Origin: Vibrio orientalis CIP 102891 = ATCC 33934
GTDB taxonomy: Bacteria > Pseudomonadota > Gammaproteobacteria > Enterobacterales > Vibrionaceae
NCBI RefSeq assembly: GCF_000176235.1
Contig: NZ_ACZV01000001.1
Location: 98,343 to 162,342 of the forward strand
DNA: 64,000 nucleotides
Direction of reading: 5' to 3'
The notes under the pieces were generated by a model that was not told the DNA's origin, searched no databases, and was given only the letters and a program-made list of their open reading frames with translations. Both the position numbers and the translations under genes were made by a program. Below, piece after piece: positions 27,632-38,377 of this stretch; position 1 is the first letter of the stretch; each line of letters begins with the position of its first letter.

Positions 27632-28393
27632 ATGATTGATACCCACGCCCATATCTATGCCAGTGAATTTGATGCAGACCGTGACGACGTTGTTCAGCGC
27701 GCCCTCGCCCAAGGCATTGATAAGATTCTCCTGCCTAACATTGACCTAGAATCGATTGAGCCAATGTTAAAAACAGAGGCGAGCTACCCTGATGTTTGTC
27801 GCTCAATGATGGGCCTTCACCCATGCTATGTCGACGGCAACGTCAAACAGACTCTCGATGTGATCCATTCTTGGTTCGATAAGCATAACTTTATTGCCGT
27901 GGGTGAAATTGGCATCGACCTCTACTGGGATAAGACCTATAAAGCTGAGCAGGAAATGGCCTTCATCACTCAGTTAAACTGGGCCAAAGAAATGAACCTT
28001 CCGGTGGTAATTCATACTCGTGATTCGATTGAAGAAACTCTTGCCCTACTTCGCCAAGAACAAGATGGTTCACTGTCGGGGGTATTCCACTGTTTTGGTG
28101 GCAGCATTGAAGAAGCGAAGGCGATCAATGACCTCGGATTCCACTTAGGCTTAGGCGGCGTATCAACATTTAAGAATGGCGGCATGGATAAAGTGATTCC
28201 ACACCTTAATATGGACTATGTCATTCTAGAGACAGATTGCCCATACCTTGCGCCAGTACCACATCGTGGTAAACGCAATGAGCCGGCCTATACTTCTCTT
28301 GTCGCTCAGCGTGTTGCAGAGCTAAGAGAGATCAGCCTTACTGAGGTTGATAACCTAACCACGGCCAATGCGTTGCAGCTATTCAAACTCTAA
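27632..28393 (+). CDS. tatD: TatD-family metal-dependent hydrolase
   Basis: 253 residues, TIM-barrel amidohydrolase-like DNase family. Motifs: IDTHAHI at 2-8 (metal HxH), GLHP near 61, VGEIGIDLYWDK near 90-101 (glutamate ligand), VIHTRDS near 131 and VFHCFGGS near 151 (histidine ligands), LETDCPYLAPVPHRGKRNEP near 200 (aspartate and family signature). Neighbouring, convergent tatC supports the name tatD, but the protein is not part of the translocase; members act in DNA repair or quality control. Confidence 0.9.
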   Translation: MIDTHAHIYASEFDADRDDVVQRALAQGIDKILLPNIDLESIEPMLKTEASYPDVCRSMMGLHPCYVDGNVKQTLDVIHSWFDKHNFIAVGEIGIDLYWDKTYKAEQEMAFITQLNWAKEMNLPVVIHTRDSIEETLALLRQEQDGSLSGVFHCFGGSIEEAKAINDLGFHLGLGGVSTFKNGGMDKVIPHLNMDYVILETDCPYLAPVPHRGKRNEPAYTSLVAQRVAELREISLTEVDNLTTANALQLFKL

Positions 28394-28408
28394 GCTGAGC
28401 AGATAAAC

Positions 28409-28441
28409 AAAAAGGGGTTGATGCTTACACATCAACCCCTT
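28409..28441. terminator. Bidirectional terminator tatD / tatC
   Basis: Stem AAGGGGTTGATG / CATCAACCCCTT; A-run on the left gives the minus-strand U-run for tatC. Confidence 0.88.
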
Positions 28442-28462
28442 GTTCATTCAAACCGCTCAGAG

Positions 28463-29212
28463 CTACTCTTCCACTTCTTCTTCGTCTTCATTCTTGCGTA
28501 CATAGAAGCGTGCAAAGAACAAACCAACTTCAAACAGCAGACACATTGGAATCGCCAAAAGCGTCTGAGAAATCATGTCTGGTGGCGTTAGCATCATACC
28601 AACAATAAAGGCACCGACGATGATATATGGTCGCTTCTCGCTCAAGCTCTTAGGGTTCGTCGCCCCAGTCCAACAGAGCAAAATGATGGCTACTGGCACT
28701 TCAAACGCGATACCAAACGCTAAGAACAGCGCCAACACAAAGTCGAGGTAACTGGAGATGTCGGTTGCAAACTCTACCCCGCCAAGAGAAATGGCAGTAA
28801 AGAAGCCAAATACCAACGGGAATACCACAAAGTAGGCGAAAGCCACACCACAATAAAACAGCAGTGAGCTTGAGAACATCAGTGGCATGATCAAGCGACG
28901 TTCATGCTTATACAAGCCCGGCGCCACAAACGCCCACACTTGGTACAAGATAAACGGCACCGCTAGAAAAATGGCCGCGATTAAGGTCAGCTTTAACGGT
29001 GTGAAAAACGGAGACGCGACATCGGTAGCAATCATGGTTGCCCCTTCTGGTAGACGCTCTACCAAAGGTGCGGAGACAAACTCATAGATGTCATTGGAAA
29101 AATAGATCAGACCAAGAAACACCACTAGTACGGCAACAATGGCACGTAGCAAGCGGTTACGAAGTTCCAATAAGTGGCTGATCAAAGGCTGTGTCTGCTC
29201 AACAGAAGACAT
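28463..29212 (-). CDS. tatC: Sec-independent translocase subunit TatC
   Basis: Inner-membrane receptor that, with TatB, binds twin-arginine signal peptides. 249 residues with six predicted membrane helices; the N-terminus [16 protein letters not shown] is the highly conserved cytosolic TatC segment and contains the signal-binding glutamate in the following loops; [20 protein letters not shown] (near 90-108) is also diagnostic. Last gene of the tatABC part of the ubi-tat row. A Tat substrate (multicopper oxidase at 57490) is encoded in this same window. Confidence 0.97.
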   Translation of the reverse strand: MSSVEQTQPLISHLLELRNRLLRAIVAVLVVFLGLIYFSNDIYEFVSAPLVERLPEGATMIATDVASPFFTPLKLTLIAAIFLAVPFILYQVWAFVAPGLYKHERRLIMPLMFSSSLLFYCGVAFAYFVVFPLVFGFFTAISLGGVEFATDISSYLDFVLALFLAFGIAFEVPVAIILLCWTGATNPKSLSEKRPYIIVGAFIVGMMLTPPDMISQTLLAIPMCLLFEVGLFFARFYVRKNEDEEEVEE

Positions 29213-29288
29213 GGAAACCTCTACTCAAAAAGATAGAAAAAGAGCTACGGACTCTATACTTCAAGTCGTAGCTCCTCTAAATACGAGA

Positions 29289-29720
29289 CTATTCGGCTTT
29301 TTTATCTGCCTGTGGTGTTGGTTGAGTGTTTAAACTTTCAACCTCACCAGCGGAGTCATTGGCGCTGTGAACGGATGCAGCTTGGTCATCCACAGTCTCA
29401 GTACTGTTCGTTGCTGAGTCGCTTTTGCTCGCGTAAGGACGTTGGACGTCTTGCGCAGCTTGCTTCAATTGTTCTACTGAAGACTTAAGCTCAGGAGAGA
29501 GATCTTCCATCCCCATTTGCTCTGCTTTACGCAAGTTGTCTTGCAGTTCTTGAACCTTAAGCTCGTGAGAAAGTTCATCTTTCACACTGTTTGCCATGTT
29601 TTTCGCCGCACCAACAAATTTGGAGACACTGCGAATTGCATGTGGCAAACGCTCAGGACCAAGTACTACTAGCCCAACAACAGATATTAATACCAGTTCC
29701 CAAAAACCGATATCAAACAC
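29289..29720 (-). CDS. tatB: Sec-independent translocase subunit TatB
   Basis: 143 residues. One N-terminal membrane helix ([26 protein letters not shown], with the hinge GPERLP typical of TatB), then an amphipathic helix and a long polar tail ending in low-complexity Ser/Ala/Glu. Forms the receptor complex with TatC. Starts 3 bp after the tatA stop. Confidence 0.95.
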   Translation of the reverse strand: MFDIGFWELVLISVVGLVVLGPERLPHAIRSVSKFVGAAKNMANSVKDELSHELKVQELQDNLRKAEQMGMEDLSPELKSSVEQLKQAAQDVQRPYASKSDSATNSTETVDDQAASVHSANDSAGEVESLNTQPTPQADKKAE

Positions 29721-29723
29721 GAG

Positions 29724-29984
29724 TTACGCCTGCTCTTTGTCTTTCTTAGTTTCAGCAGTTGCTTCTGTTTTCTGCTGCTCTACGCTCTTTTGCTGATCAA
29801 CAGCTTTTGGCTCGAAATCTGCGTCTTTTTTGTCTTTGTCCGCATCATCTTCGCTCATTGCTTTCTTGAAGCCTTTTACTGCGCCACCAAGATCGCCACC
29901 AATACCACGTAGTTTCTTCGTACCAAATAGTAGAACCACAATGACAGCAATGATAAGAAGTTGCCAAATACTAATACCACCCAT
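29724..29984 (-). CDS. tatA: Sec-independent translocase pore subunit TatA
   Basis: 86 residues. [25 protein letters not shown] contains the membrane helix and FGTKKL hinge; the amphipathic helix [18 protein letters not shown] follows, then a charged tail with repeated QQKSVEQQK. Oligomerises to form the transport pathway. 51 bp after ubiB. Confidence 0.96.
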   Translation of the reverse strand: MGGISIWQLLIIAVIVVLLFGTKKLRGIGGDLGGAVKGFKKAMSEDDADKDKKDADFEPKAVDQQKSVEQQKTEATAETKKDKEQA

Positions 29985-30035
29985 TCTTTTTACCTCGGGT
30001 CTTATTAAACAAATTTATTTTCAAGAGTTTAACGT

Positions 30036-31670
30036 CTATTGACGGTAAGCTCGCCAACTAAGCAACCAAAATGTGACCCCGCCGATGGCGCTGGCCAATG
30101 AAAGCTGCTCATAAGTGCTGTTTACCAATATTGCCGAGCATACGACTAATGTGGCACCAACACCAAATAAAAATTTACCCGTCGCCTGCTGACGCTTACT
30201 TGAACGATAACCTTGGTAGAGCTGATCCATACGTTGGTTCATCATCTTACCTTGGCGCAAGCTGTCATAGAGCAACTCTGGCAGTTCTGGTAGTTTCTCT
30301 GCCCAGAACGGCGCGCGATCTTTTACCGCGTTGATCACCGCTTGCGGGCCAACTTGGTTCATCATCCACTCTTCAAGGAATGGCTTAGCCGTCTCCCACA
30401 AATCAAGCTGTGGGTATAACTGACGCCCTAGCCCCTCGACATAAAGCAGTGTCTTTTGTAGCAACACCAATTGCGGTTGCACTTCCATATTGAAGCGACG
30501 CGCAGTGTTAAACAAGTTTAAAAGCACATGACCAAACGAGATCTCGCACAGCGGCTTAGCAAAAATCGGCTCACACACAATGCGAATCGCAAACTCAAAC
30601 TCATCGATGTTGGTTTCACGTGGAACCCAACCCGAGTCAACATGCAGTTCAGCGACACGTCGATAGTCACGATTAAAAAACGCTAAGAAGTTTTCCGCTA
30701 AATAACGCTTATCTTCACTGTTTAACGTACCAACAATGCCGCAATCTAGACCAATCCAACGCGGATTTTCTGGATGTTCTGGTTCAACAAATACGTTGCC
30801 AGGGTGCATATCGGCATGGAAGAAGCTATCGCGAAAAACCTGAGTGAAGAACACGCTCACACCACGTTCCGCTAGGAGCTTCATGTTGGTGCCGTTGGCC
30901 TTCAAGCCTTCAATATCAGAAACTTGAATGCCGTATATTCGCTCAGAAACCATGACAGTTTGATTACTAACGTCAGTAATGACCTCTGGTACATACAATT
31001 CTTCGCTACCTTCGAAGTTGCGACGCAATTGAATTGCATTGGCCGCTTCACGACGTAGGTCGAGCTCATCCAATAATGTCTTTTCGTATTCACGTACCAC
31101 TTCGACTGGTTTCAATCGACGTGCTTCAGGAAGTGCTTTGGCGACTATACGTGCCATTCGGTACATAAGTTTTAGATCTGCATCAATGACCGGGCGAATA
31201 TCTGGCCTGATGACCTTTAATACCACTTCTTGGTTAGTCTGTTTCAGCTTAGCGGTATGCACCTGAGCAATCGACGCCGACGCTAGCGGTTCAATCTCAA
31301 AATCATCAAACCAAGTTTCCAGCGGACCACCTAACGCTTGCTCCATTTGCGCTTTTGCTAGCTTGCCATCAAATGGTGACACTTGGTCTTGTAGCAACGC
31401 TAATGGGTCTGCGATATGAGGTGGGAATAGATCACGACGAGTCGACATCATCTGACCAAACTTAATCCACACTGGACCAAGTTCTTGTAGCGCTAAACGC
31501 AGTCGGTCACCAAGTGGCTTTTCTGGATGTTGATTCTTAATCCAGAACAGGCTTTTTCTTAGCAGAAGAGGCGCTTTAGTTAGCTGATGTTCAGGGAGCA
31601 GTTCATCAAGCCCATATTCAAGCTGGACTCGAACGATATGATATAAACGGCGCAGCTCAGTTGGGGTCAT
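30036..31670 (-). CDS. ubiB: UbiB, ADCK-type ATPase for ubiquinone synthesis
   Basis: 544 residues, atypical kinase-like protein of the ABC1/ADCK family required for ubiquinone synthesis. Features: [14 protein letters not shown] (KxGQ motif near 70), ASASIAQVH (the alanine-rich loop), VVLKVIRP nucleotide-binding lysine, [10 protein letters not shown] catalytic-loop analogue and LDCGIVG metal site. Two C-terminal membrane helices (about 500-540) anchor it. ATG overlaps the ubiJ stop by 4 bp (ATGA). Confidence 0.97.
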   Translation of the reverse strand: MTPTELRRLYHIVRVQLEYGLDELLPEHQLTKAPLLLRKSLFWIKNQHPEKPLGDRLRLALQELGPVWIKFGQMMSTRRDLFPPHIADPLALLQDQVSPFDGKLAKAQMEQALGGPLETWFDDFEIEPLASASIAQVHTAKLKQTNQEVVLKVIRPDIRPVIDADLKLMYRMARIVAKALPEARRLKPVEVVREYEKTLLDELDLRREAANAIQLRRNFEGSEELYVPEVITDVSNQTVMVSERIYGIQVSDIEGLKANGTNMKLLAERGVSVFFTQVFRDSFFHADMHPGNVFVEPEHPENPRWIGLDCGIVGTLNSEDKRYLAENFLAFFNRDYRRVAELHVDSGWVPRETNIDEFEFAIRIVCEPIFAKPLCEISFGHVLLNLFNTARRFNMEVQPQLVLLQKTLLYVEGLGRQLYPQLDLWETAKPFLEEWMMNQVGPQAVINAVKDRAPFWAEKLPELPELLYDSLRQGKMMNQRMDQLYQGYRSSKRQQATGKFLFGVGATLVVCSAILVNSTYEQLSLASAIGGVTFWLLSWRAYRQ

Positions 31671-32272
31671 GCAAGCTCCAACAATTTATTGAGCTTCGCT
31701 TCCACGCGCGCTGCCTGACTTTTCACATCATCAACCTGATCACAGAAATGCGCCACTTCTAGCGGTGCTGGCGCAATTTTCCACTCTTCTGTTAACACTT
31801 GCGCGAGGTGGTTTTGATGCTTACTCGCCTGAGCTTTGAGCATGTTGCCAACTCCACTAACACCTTGCACAACCGTATGCGCAACGACATCACCAGTCAG
31901 CTTAGATAACCACTCTTCAAGATCTGGTTTGCAATCGGTCATCAACTGCGAAAACTTCTGCGCCAGTTGGATATCGCCTTCTAGCACCAACTTATCTTGT
32001 TTGATCAGCTTAGTGATATTGGATTGATCACGCAGCTCAGGCAAAACTGATAGGTTGAGCGATAGATAACAATCTGGTTGCCCTTCGTAATTCGCCAGTA
32101 CATCAATCTGCTGACTAAAAATGAACGTTAGGGTCTTATTGAGTTCTTTGAGGTTAACTTGAATCACTTGCCCTTTAAGGCGAGCAAGTCGACGACCCAA
32201 TTCTGGATCGTCTTTAACCAATGTATTGAGCGTGGTCTCAATGACCGCAGTAACAAGAGGTTCAAATGGCAT
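31667..32272 (-). CDS. ubiJ: Ubiquinone biosynthesis accessory factor UbiJ
   Basis: 201 residues from ATG 32272, giving the E. coli-like N-terminus [16 protein letters not shown]. An N-terminal SCP2 lipid-binding domain (to about 120: [22 protein letters not shown]) is followed by a helical region that in E. coli pairs with UbiK, also in this window. A TTG codon at 32281 in frame is less likely as start. Lies between ubiE and ubiB in the standard order. Confidence 0.95.
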   Translation of the reverse strand: MPFEPLVTAVIETTLNTLVKDDPELGRRLARLKGQVIQVNLKELNKTLTFIFSQQIDVLANYEGQPDCYLSLNLSVLPELRDQSNITKLIKQDKLVLEGDIQLAQKFSQLMTDCKPDLEEWLSKLTGDVVAHTVVQGVSGVGNMLKAQASKHQNHLAQVLTEEWKIAPAPLEVAHFCDQVDDVKSQAARVEAKLNKLLELA

Positions 32273-32283
32273 CGTCAGCAACC

Positions 32284-33066
32284 TTAGAACTTATAACCAC
32301 GGTGCAGCGCGACAATACCACCGGTTAAGTTATAGTAACTGGTGTTATCAAAGCCCGCTTCATCCATCATGCCTTTCAAGGTTTCTTGATTCGGGTGCAT
32401 ACGGATAGACTCAGCAAGGTAACGGTAGCTTTCTGCATCGTTCGCCACCAGCTCACCCATCTTAGGTAACAGGTGGAATGAGTAGGTATCGTAAATTTTT
32501 GATAGCGGCTCTAGGATTGGCTTAGAAAATTCCAGCACAAGGAGACGACCACCAGGCTTTAGCACACGGTACATAGAACGCAGTGCTTTATCTTTATCTG
32601 TTACGTTACGTAGACAGAAGCTGATCGTGATGGCATCAAAGTAGTCATCTGGGAATGGCAGCTCTTCAGCGTTGGCTTGTACATAGTGAACGTTGCCAAC
32701 AATGCCGTTGTCGCGCAGTTTATCACGACCAACATTGAGCATAGAGTTATTGATATCAGCCAGAATCACATGGCCTTTTTCACCTACGATGCGTGAAAAC
32801 TTAGCAGTAAGGTCACCAGTACCACCACCAAGGTCTAGAATACGCTGACCAGGACGAACACCACTACAATCGATAGTGAAACGCTTCCACAGGCGGTGAA
32901 TACCACCCGACATTAAGTCATTCATAATGTCGTACTTAGCCGCCACAGAGTGGAAAACTTCAGCAACTTTCGTTACTTTCTCGTCTTTTGCTACGGTTGT
33001 GAAACCAAAATGCGTGGTTTCATTTGATTCTAAAGCTGTATTCGATTGCACGCTTGTATCCGTCAT
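32284..33066 (-). CDS. ubiE: Ubiquinone/menaquinone C-methyltransferase UbiE
   Basis: SAM-dependent C-methylation of demethylmenaquinone and the ubiquinone precursor. 260 residues. SAM motif [17 protein letters not shown] near 75-90; the UbiE signature [17 protein letters not shown] near 44-62 and [17 protein letters not shown] near 167-183 are present. Operonic with ubiJ and ubiB downstream and rmuC upstream (56 bp). Confidence 0.98.
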   Translation of the reverse strand: MTDTSVQSNTALESNETTHFGFTTVAKDEKVTKVAEVFHSVAAKYDIMNDLMSGGIHRLWKRFTIDCSGVRPGQRILDLGGGTGDLTAKFSRIVGEKGHVILADINNSMLNVGRDKLRDNGIVGNVHYVQANAEELPFPDDYFDAITISFCLRNVTDKDKALRSMYRVLKPGGRLLVLEFSKPILEPLSKIYDTYSFHLLPKMGELVANDAESYRYLAESIRMHPNQETLKGMMDEAGFDNTSYYNLTGGIVALHRGYKF

Positions 33067-33122
33067 GATGATTCCTCTTCGAGCAGCGCTACTAATTAAT
33101 ACGACCTAAGCGCTGCGGGCGA

Positions 33123-34673
33123 TTAGTTTACTTTATCCTCATCCGGATGTCTTTCGGCGAAAGAATCATTTTTATCCAATACACTCTTTTCTGTGAGGCC
33201 ATCGTGTTGAGCAAGTTGGACCAAATCACTTGAAATTGGCTTTTTCACCTCAACCCCGAGCTGTTTAAAGCTTTCAGCTTGGCGAATCACATTGCCTCGG
33301 CCACTAGCCAGCTTGTTCATCGCGCCTTGATAATTCTGGTTAGCTTTATCTAACGCGCCACCCAAACTTTCCATATCATCAACAAACAGGCGCAGCTTGT
33401 CATAAAGCTTGCTCGCTCGCTCGGCGATGATTTGTGCATTCTGGTTTTGACGTTCATTGCGCCATAAATTGTCGATAGTGCGTAGTGCCACCAGCAAAGT
33501 GGTTGGGCTGACCAAAATGATGTTTTGCTCCATCGCATCTTTGACCAAACTCGGGTCAGCTTGAATCGCCACTTGAAAGGCAGGTTCAACCGGAATAAAC
33601 ATCAGTACATAGTCGAGGCTTTGGATACCTTTCAGCTGATGGTAATCCTTATTGGATAAGCCTTTAATATGCGCACGCAATGCAAGTAAGTGGTCACTTA
33701 GGGCGCATTCCCTTTCTGCATCAGTTTCGGCGTTAAAGTAGCGTTCATAAGCGACCAAGGCCATCTTCGAGTCGACCACCACCTGTTTATCTTGCGGTAA
33801 GTGAACAATCACATCAGGCTGGTAACGCTTACCCGCTTCGTTTTGCAAGCTGACTTGAGTTTGATACTCATGACCTTCACGCAGACCGGATTCGGCGAGT
33901 ACTCGCGCTAGAACCACTTCACCCCAGTTACCCTGCTGCTTGTTATCCCCTTTGAGCGCTTGCGTTAGGTTAAGCGCTTCTTTGGTCATCTGCTCGTTCA
34001 AACGCTGGAGGTTTTTCAGCTCATGGACTAGCGTATGACGCTCTTTGGCTTCTTGGTTAAAGCTGTCATTGACCTGCTTCTTGAAGCCTTCTAACTGTTC
34101 ACGCAATGGTGATAGCAAGCCATCTAGGCTTTGGCGGTTTTGCTGATCAACTTTAGCGGTTTTCGCCTCAAACAGTTGATTGGCTAGATGCTCAAACTGC
34201 TGCTTGAGACGCTCTTCAGCTTTTTCTAGCAGTTGCAGCTTTTCTTGATTGGCTTTGTTTTGTTGTTCATGACGCGCTTCTTGCTCACGCAGTTGCGCCT
34301 CAAGCTGAGACTTATGCTCACGCACTTGGTTAAGATCGTCGGCATATTGCTGGCGCTCTTGCTTGACTGCATCGAAATAGCGCAGTTTCTCTAGTACGGC
34401 CATCAGCTTGCCATGAGATTGCTTGAGTTCATAAGCGGCTTTATCTCGCTCAGTATCAAGCTCATCCAGCTCGCTTTGCGCCTCAGCTAACTCTTTGTGT
34501 AACTGAGCGATTTGGCTAGTGGCCAACTGCTGATTTGATTCTAACTGCTGCTCTAAAAGCTGATTATCAAAGCGCATTTTCTGTTTGACCCACCAGCCAA
34601 CAGCGACACCACTGGTAATTGCGCCCGCTACACCGCTGACCAACACACTTTGATGCTCAAGAATCCATTGCAT
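33123..34673 (-). CDS. rmuC: DNA recombination protein RmuC
   Basis: 516 residues. N-terminal membrane helix (about 9-27), a long coiled coil (about 35-215, rich in Glu, Gln and Leu), then the RmuC nuclease-like domain with GNWGEVVLARVLAESGLREGHEY, YQPDVIVHLPQDKQVVVDSKM and ILVSPTTLLVALRTI. In E. coli RmuC limits inversions at short inverted repeats. First gene of the rmuC-ubiEJB-tatABC row; conserved order in gammaproteobacteria. Confidence 0.94.
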   Translation of the reverse strand: MQWILEHQSVLVSGVAGAITSGVAVGWWVKQKMRFDNQLLEQQLESNQQLATSQIAQLHKELAEAQSELDELDTERDKAAYELKQSHGKLMAVLEKLRYFDAVKQERQQYADDLNQVREHKSQLEAQLREQEARHEQQNKANQEKLQLLEKAEERLKQQFEHLANQLFEAKTAKVDQQNRQSLDGLLSPLREQLEGFKKQVNDSFNQEAKERHTLVHELKNLQRLNEQMTKEALNLTQALKGDNKQQGNWGEVVLARVLAESGLREGHEYQTQVSLQNEAGKRYQPDVIVHLPQDKQVVVDSKMALVAYERYFNAETDAERECALSDHLLALRAHIKGLSNKDYHQLKGIQSLDYVLMFIPVEPAFQVAIQADPSLVKDAMEQNIILVSPTTLLVALRTIDNLWRNERQNQNAQIIAERASKLYDKLRLFVDDMESLGGALDKANQNYQGAMNKLASGRGNVIRQAESFKQLGVEVKKPISSDLVQLAQHDGLTEKSVLDKNDSFAERHPDEDKVN

Positions 34674-34840
34674 AATAACGATTTAACTCTTCTTTATTTG
34701 GTATTGATAATGGTATTTTACCACTGGATAAATGTCCAGTTTGTCGGTTAGATATCGAACAGCTAGACTAGGCGCTCCGTACTCTGTACCTCTCTTGTGA
34801 CCACTACACTATAAGTCGTTGGTTTTATTAAAGGAATATC

Positions 34841-35746
34841 ATGAACGAGCGTCGCGCTTTAGGATTAGGTTTATCCGCTGTACTACTCTGGTCGACGGTA
34901 GCCACTGCTTTTAAACTCACACTGGCTGAGTTCTCTCCAATTCAAATGCTCACTGTCGCGAGTATTGTTTCTGCCATTGCTCTGATCATCATCTGTGCGG
35001 TGTCAGGCAAGTTAAAGTTACTCTCAAGTACTTTTCTTTCTAACCCTTGGTACTACCTATTACTAGGTCTTATCAACCCACTCGCTTATTACATTATTTT
35101 GTTTAAAGCCTACGATTTGTTACCCGCTTCTCAGGCACAAGCGATTAACTACAGTTGGGCGATCACCTTAACCTTAATGGCAGCGGTATTCCTCGGGCAA
35201 AAGATCCGAACCAAGGATTGGATAGCGTGTACGTTTAGCTACCTAGGCGTGATTGTGATTGCGACTAAAGGTGATGTGTTAGGACTGAACTTCGATAGCC
35301 CACTAGGTGTTGGCCTAGCGCTGTTATCGACGCTGCTTTGGGCGGGCTACTGGATTTTAAATGCTAAGAACAAGGCTGATCCAGTCGTCGGAGTCCTTCT
35401 GGGCTTTTTAGTTGCGATCCCATTTGCGATTGGTTTAACCCTTTATGAAGGGGAAAGTTTTGCTCAGATAACCACTCAAGGTTGGTTAGCGGTCACTTAC
35501 GTTGGTCTGTTTGAAATGGGGGTGACGTTTGTCCTGTGGCTCAGCGCCTTAAAAGCGACGCAAAACACGGCTCGAATCAGCAACCTAATTTTTGCTTCAC
35601 CCTTCATTTCATTGATGTTGCTCGCCACCATCATCGGCGAGCAGATTCATCCAGCGACGCTGGTTGGTTTGGTGTTGATAATTACCGGCCTAGTGATCCA
35701 GCAGATCAAAATCGGCAAAAAAGATCAGCCAAAGCAAGCTGCTTAA
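34841..35746 (+). CDS. DMT-family (EamA) transporter
   Basis: 301 residues with ten predicted membrane helices arranged as two EamA repeats (first ending near 135, second from about 150). Helix 1 starts RRALGLGLSAVLLWSTVATAFK, the usual EamA N-terminus. Probably exports or imports small metabolites or amino acids; substrate unknown. AAAGGAA precedes the ATG. Monocistronic, convergent with the HDOD gene 20 bp away. Confidence 0.88.
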   Translation: MNERRALGLGLSAVLLWSTVATAFKLTLAEFSPIQMLTVASIVSAIALIIICAVSGKLKLLSSTFLSNPWYYLLLGLINPLAYYIILFKAYDLLPASQAQAINYSWAITLTLMAAVFLGQKIRTKDWIACTFSYLGVIVIATKGDVLGLNFDSPLGVGLALLSTLLWAGYWILNAKNKADPVVGVLLGFLVAIPFAIGLTLYEGESFAQITTQGWLAVTYVGLFEMGVTFVLWLSALKATQNTARISNLIFASPFISLMLLATIIGEQIHPATLVGLVLIITGLVIQQIKIGKKDQPKQAA

Positions 35747-35766
35747 CAACTTGATAACTTGGTCTA

Positions 35767-36597
35767 TCAGCCATCAAATAGCTGGTAGGCCAATTCACTT
35801 CCCTGTCCTCTCACTCCATCAATTTTAGCCACCAGTTCTGGCGATGCGTGCAGTGCCTGCGCCGCCTTACTGTTAGCTAAATAACGCTGCTTTTCCGCCT
35901 CATCAAACATATTGTCCCAACGTTGGTGGGCATCGCGCGCTAAATACATCAAGCAAGCCAGGCGTTTCGACTCAACCGCTTTGGCTGGGTGGTTCACATT
36001 TGCAATCGCATCGACCAGTTGGTTGGGAAACATCCAGCTTTCCGCTAAAGCTGCGCCTAACTGCTGCGCATCCACCCCTAACAGCTCTCGCTGCACTTGC
36101 GCAGGGTTTTCTCCACTAGCCAGTCGGTGACTGATGATGACCGCTTTTTCTGGTTCTAACGTATGAATCATCAGCTCGCCGATATTATGCAGTATACCGG
36201 TACTGAAGGCTTCATTAGGGTCAAGCTTGATGTCTTTGGCGATAGTACTGGCAATGGTGGCGACTTCAAACGTCCCTGCCCAGTAGTCTTTAATATTTAG
36301 CGTTTCGATTTTGGGGAAAGTAGAAGCGAGAATTGAAGAAGAGATCAGATTGCGGATGGCGCCGATACCAATACGAACAATGGCATCATTGATGTTAGAC
36401 ACACCTTTAACGCCACCAAACTGAGCTGAGTTAGCCATCCTGAGCACTCGCGCCAACAACACCTGATCCATCGCCATTTTATGGGCTAAATCACCGAAAT
36501 CGATTGATTCTCGATTGACCATTTCCAGCAGCTCTTGCAGCACACTTTCAATGCGTGGTAGCTCGTTAATGCGTGAGATTAGTGCTTGTTGGCTCAT
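35767..36597 (-). CDS. HDOD-domain signalling protein
   Basis: 276 residues from ATG 36597 (GAAGGAG 8 nt upstream; an in-frame GTG nine bases earlier sits too close to that site). A single HDOD domain spans about 10-205: LPRIESVLQELLEMV, VLRMANSAQFGG, INDAIVRIGIGAIRNLI, and STGILHNIGELMI where a true HD-hydrolase would have HDxG. The catalytic HD pair is incomplete, as usual for HDOD, so it probably acts by binding in regulation of motility, DNA repair or signalling. No partner domain attached. Confidence 0.85.
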   Translation of the reverse strand: MSQQALISRINELPRIESVLQELLEMVNRESIDFGDLAHKMAMDQVLLARVLRMANSAQFGGVKGVSNINDAIVRIGIGAIRNLISSSILASTFPKIETLNIKDYWAGTFEVATIASTIAKDIKLDPNEAFSTGILHNIGELMIHTLEPEKAVIISHRLASGENPAQVQRELLGVDAQQLGAALAESWMFPNQLVDAIANVNHPAKAVESKRLACLMYLARDAHQRWDNMFDEAEKQRYLANSKAAQALHASPELVAKIDGVRGQGSELAYQLFDG

Positions 36598-36680
36598 AGA
36601 GTTCACTCCTTCGATACCCTCTTAACTAGAATAAGTGTAGTACGATCGAATGAACTCCAATTAAATTTTCTTGTGCGGAA

Positions 36681-37874
36681 TTATACCCACTGTCCGGCAA
36701 CAAAACCGGAACTCCAACACCATTGGAAGTTGTAACCACCGAGCCAGCCCGTCACATCCATAACTTCACCAACAAAGTATAACCCTTTGATTTCTTTACA
36801 CTCCATGGTTTTTGAAGAAAGATGATTCGTGTCGACACCTCCCAGTGTCACCTCAGCAGTACGGTAGCCTTCAGTGCCATTTGGCACAATTTGCCAGTTT
36901 TCTAAGCTGTGAGTTATCTCACTCAGTTGCTTAGCATTAAACTGCTTGAGAGGCTTATCTTGCAGCACTTTTCGATCGATGAGTACTTCGACCAAGCGTT
37001 TCGGTAATACTTTGGCTAAGGTGTTTTTGAGGCTCTGATTGGGATGTTTCTCAAGTGAGCGTTGTAGTAGCTCATCAATATCCGCTTCTGGTACCAGATT
37101 GATCGTGACCTTTTCGCCCGCTTTCCAGAATGAAGAGATCTGCAGCACCGAAGGACCAGACAGGCCACGGTGCGTAAACAGCAGTGCTTCTTTAAATACC
37201 GTACCATCTTGCGCCGTGATCTCGGCAGGAACCGCGATCCCAGACAACTCAGCAAAGGCTTCTTTGTCTTCTTTGTGCAGGGTAAATGGCACAAGTCCCG
37301 CAGTGGTCGAAATAATATCGAGACCAAATTGCTCAGCAATCTTATAACCAAATGGCGTTGCACCCAGTTTTGGCATTGATAAGCCACCTGTCGCCACAAC
37401 CAAAGAATCACATTCAATCACGCTCGTATTGGTACGCAGAGTAAAGCCAGTCTCACTCTTTTCAATTTGATGGATATCTTGCTGGTAGCGCTGACTCACA
37501 CTTGGGTAGTCACACTCAGCCAACATCATCTTGACGATATCTTTAGAGTCGTAGTCTCCAACACAAAACAGCTGCCCGTGGTCACGCTCTTCAAACTCGA
37601 TGCCATGCTTGCTCACCATAGAGATAAAATCCCAGTTGGTGTATTGCGACAATGCCGATTTCACAAAGTGTGGGTTTTGACACAGGTAGTTGTTGGCAGA
37701 GACATCATAGTTGGTGAAGTTACAACGCCCACCACCAGCGATCAGAATTTTTCGCCCCGGCTTTTTCGCATGATCGAGTACTAATGTTTTACGACCGCGC
37801 TTACCCGCTTCTGCCGCACACATTAAACCTGCCGCGCCCGCACCGATGATGACAACATCAAACTTTTCTGTCAT
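36681..37874 (-). CDS. HI0933/YhiN-family flavoprotein
   Basis: 397 residues. N-terminal FAD-binding Rossmann motif VVIIGAGAAGLMCAAEAGKRG, then the family signature GRKILIAGGGRCNFTN near 40-56, and C-terminal GLYFVGEVMDVTGWLGGYNFQWCWSSG. Predicted NAD(P)/FAD-dependent oxidoreductase; the reaction is not known. ATG 37874 is preferred to an in-frame TTG six bases upstream. In enterics the homologue is near uspA/uspB, as here. Confidence 0.93.
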   Translation of the reverse strand: MTEKFDVVIIGAGAAGLMCAAEAGKRGRKTLVLDHAKKPGRKILIAGGGRCNFTNYDVSANNYLCQNPHFVKSALSQYTNWDFISMVSKHGIEFEERDHGQLFCVGDYDSKDIVKMMLAECDYPSVSQRYQQDIHQIEKSETGFTLRTNTSVIECDSLVVATGGLSMPKLGATPFGYKIAEQFGLDIISTTAGLVPFTLHKEDKEAFAELSGIAVPAEITAQDGTVFKEALLFTHRGLSGPSVLQISSFWKAGEKVTINLVPEADIDELLQRSLEKHPNQSLKNTLAKVLPKRLVEVLIDRKVLQDKPLKQFNAKQLSEITHSLENWQIVPNGTEGYRTAEVTLGGVDTNHLSSKTMECKEIKGLYFVGEVMDVTGWLGGYNFQWCWSSGFVAGQWV

Positions 37875-37902
37875 GAACAACTACTCATAAAAAACCAATA
37901 AA

Positions 37903-37929
37903 AAAGGATGTGCTTTACGCACATCCTTT
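37903..37929 (-). terminator. uspB terminator
   Basis: Stem AAAGGATGTGC/GCACATCCTTT with a TTTAC-type loop; U-run on the minus strand. Confidence 0.9.
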
Positions 37930-37981
37930 GCAATTTGAAGCGATATTCTAGCGATATTTATCTAGATTGCCAATTCACTGC

Positions 37982-38305
37982 TTAAAGAATCATCGCCGCT
38001 AGTAACGTCACAGCCAGTAAAGAGGTCGATAAAATAAACAGCTCTCGAACCCGATCGCATTTACCGGTAAACACTTCATCATGATGATGGTGATACTCTT
38101 TACTCTTGATGTAGTGGAAAAGACGGACTTGCTTGGTCACATTACCATGGGTGGTAAAAAAACCATTACCATCAACTTGTTGATATAACAGCGGGTGAGC
38201 TTCTCGCATAATATAAATGAGAGAACGCAGTGCAGTCAGGTAACGAGCCATGTTAACTACAGTTACCATCATTAGCGCAAATAGAATGGTGTCAGCATTG
38301 ATCAT
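37982..38305 (-). CDS. uspB: Universal stress protein B
   Basis: 107 residues with a membrane helix at each end (about 4-22 and 88-107). The middle matches E. coli UspB closely: [38 protein letters not shown], then a histidine-rich YHHHHDEVF and [12 protein letters not shown]. In E. coli it is RpoS-dependent and affects ethanol resistance; biochemical function unknown. Lies beside ftnA and the divergent uspA. Confidence 0.95.
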   Translation of the reverse strand: MINADTILFALMMVTVVNMARYLTALRSLIYIMREAHPLLYQQVDGNGFFTTHGNVTKQVRLFHYIKSKEYHHHHDEVFTGKCDRVRELFILSTSLLAVTLLAAMIL

Positions 38306-38377
38306 CTTTTCCTCCCTACATCTTCATGTTTGCCCAGAGAAAAAGACGATCTAAATTAGAGAGTCTTGCGCTGAAAA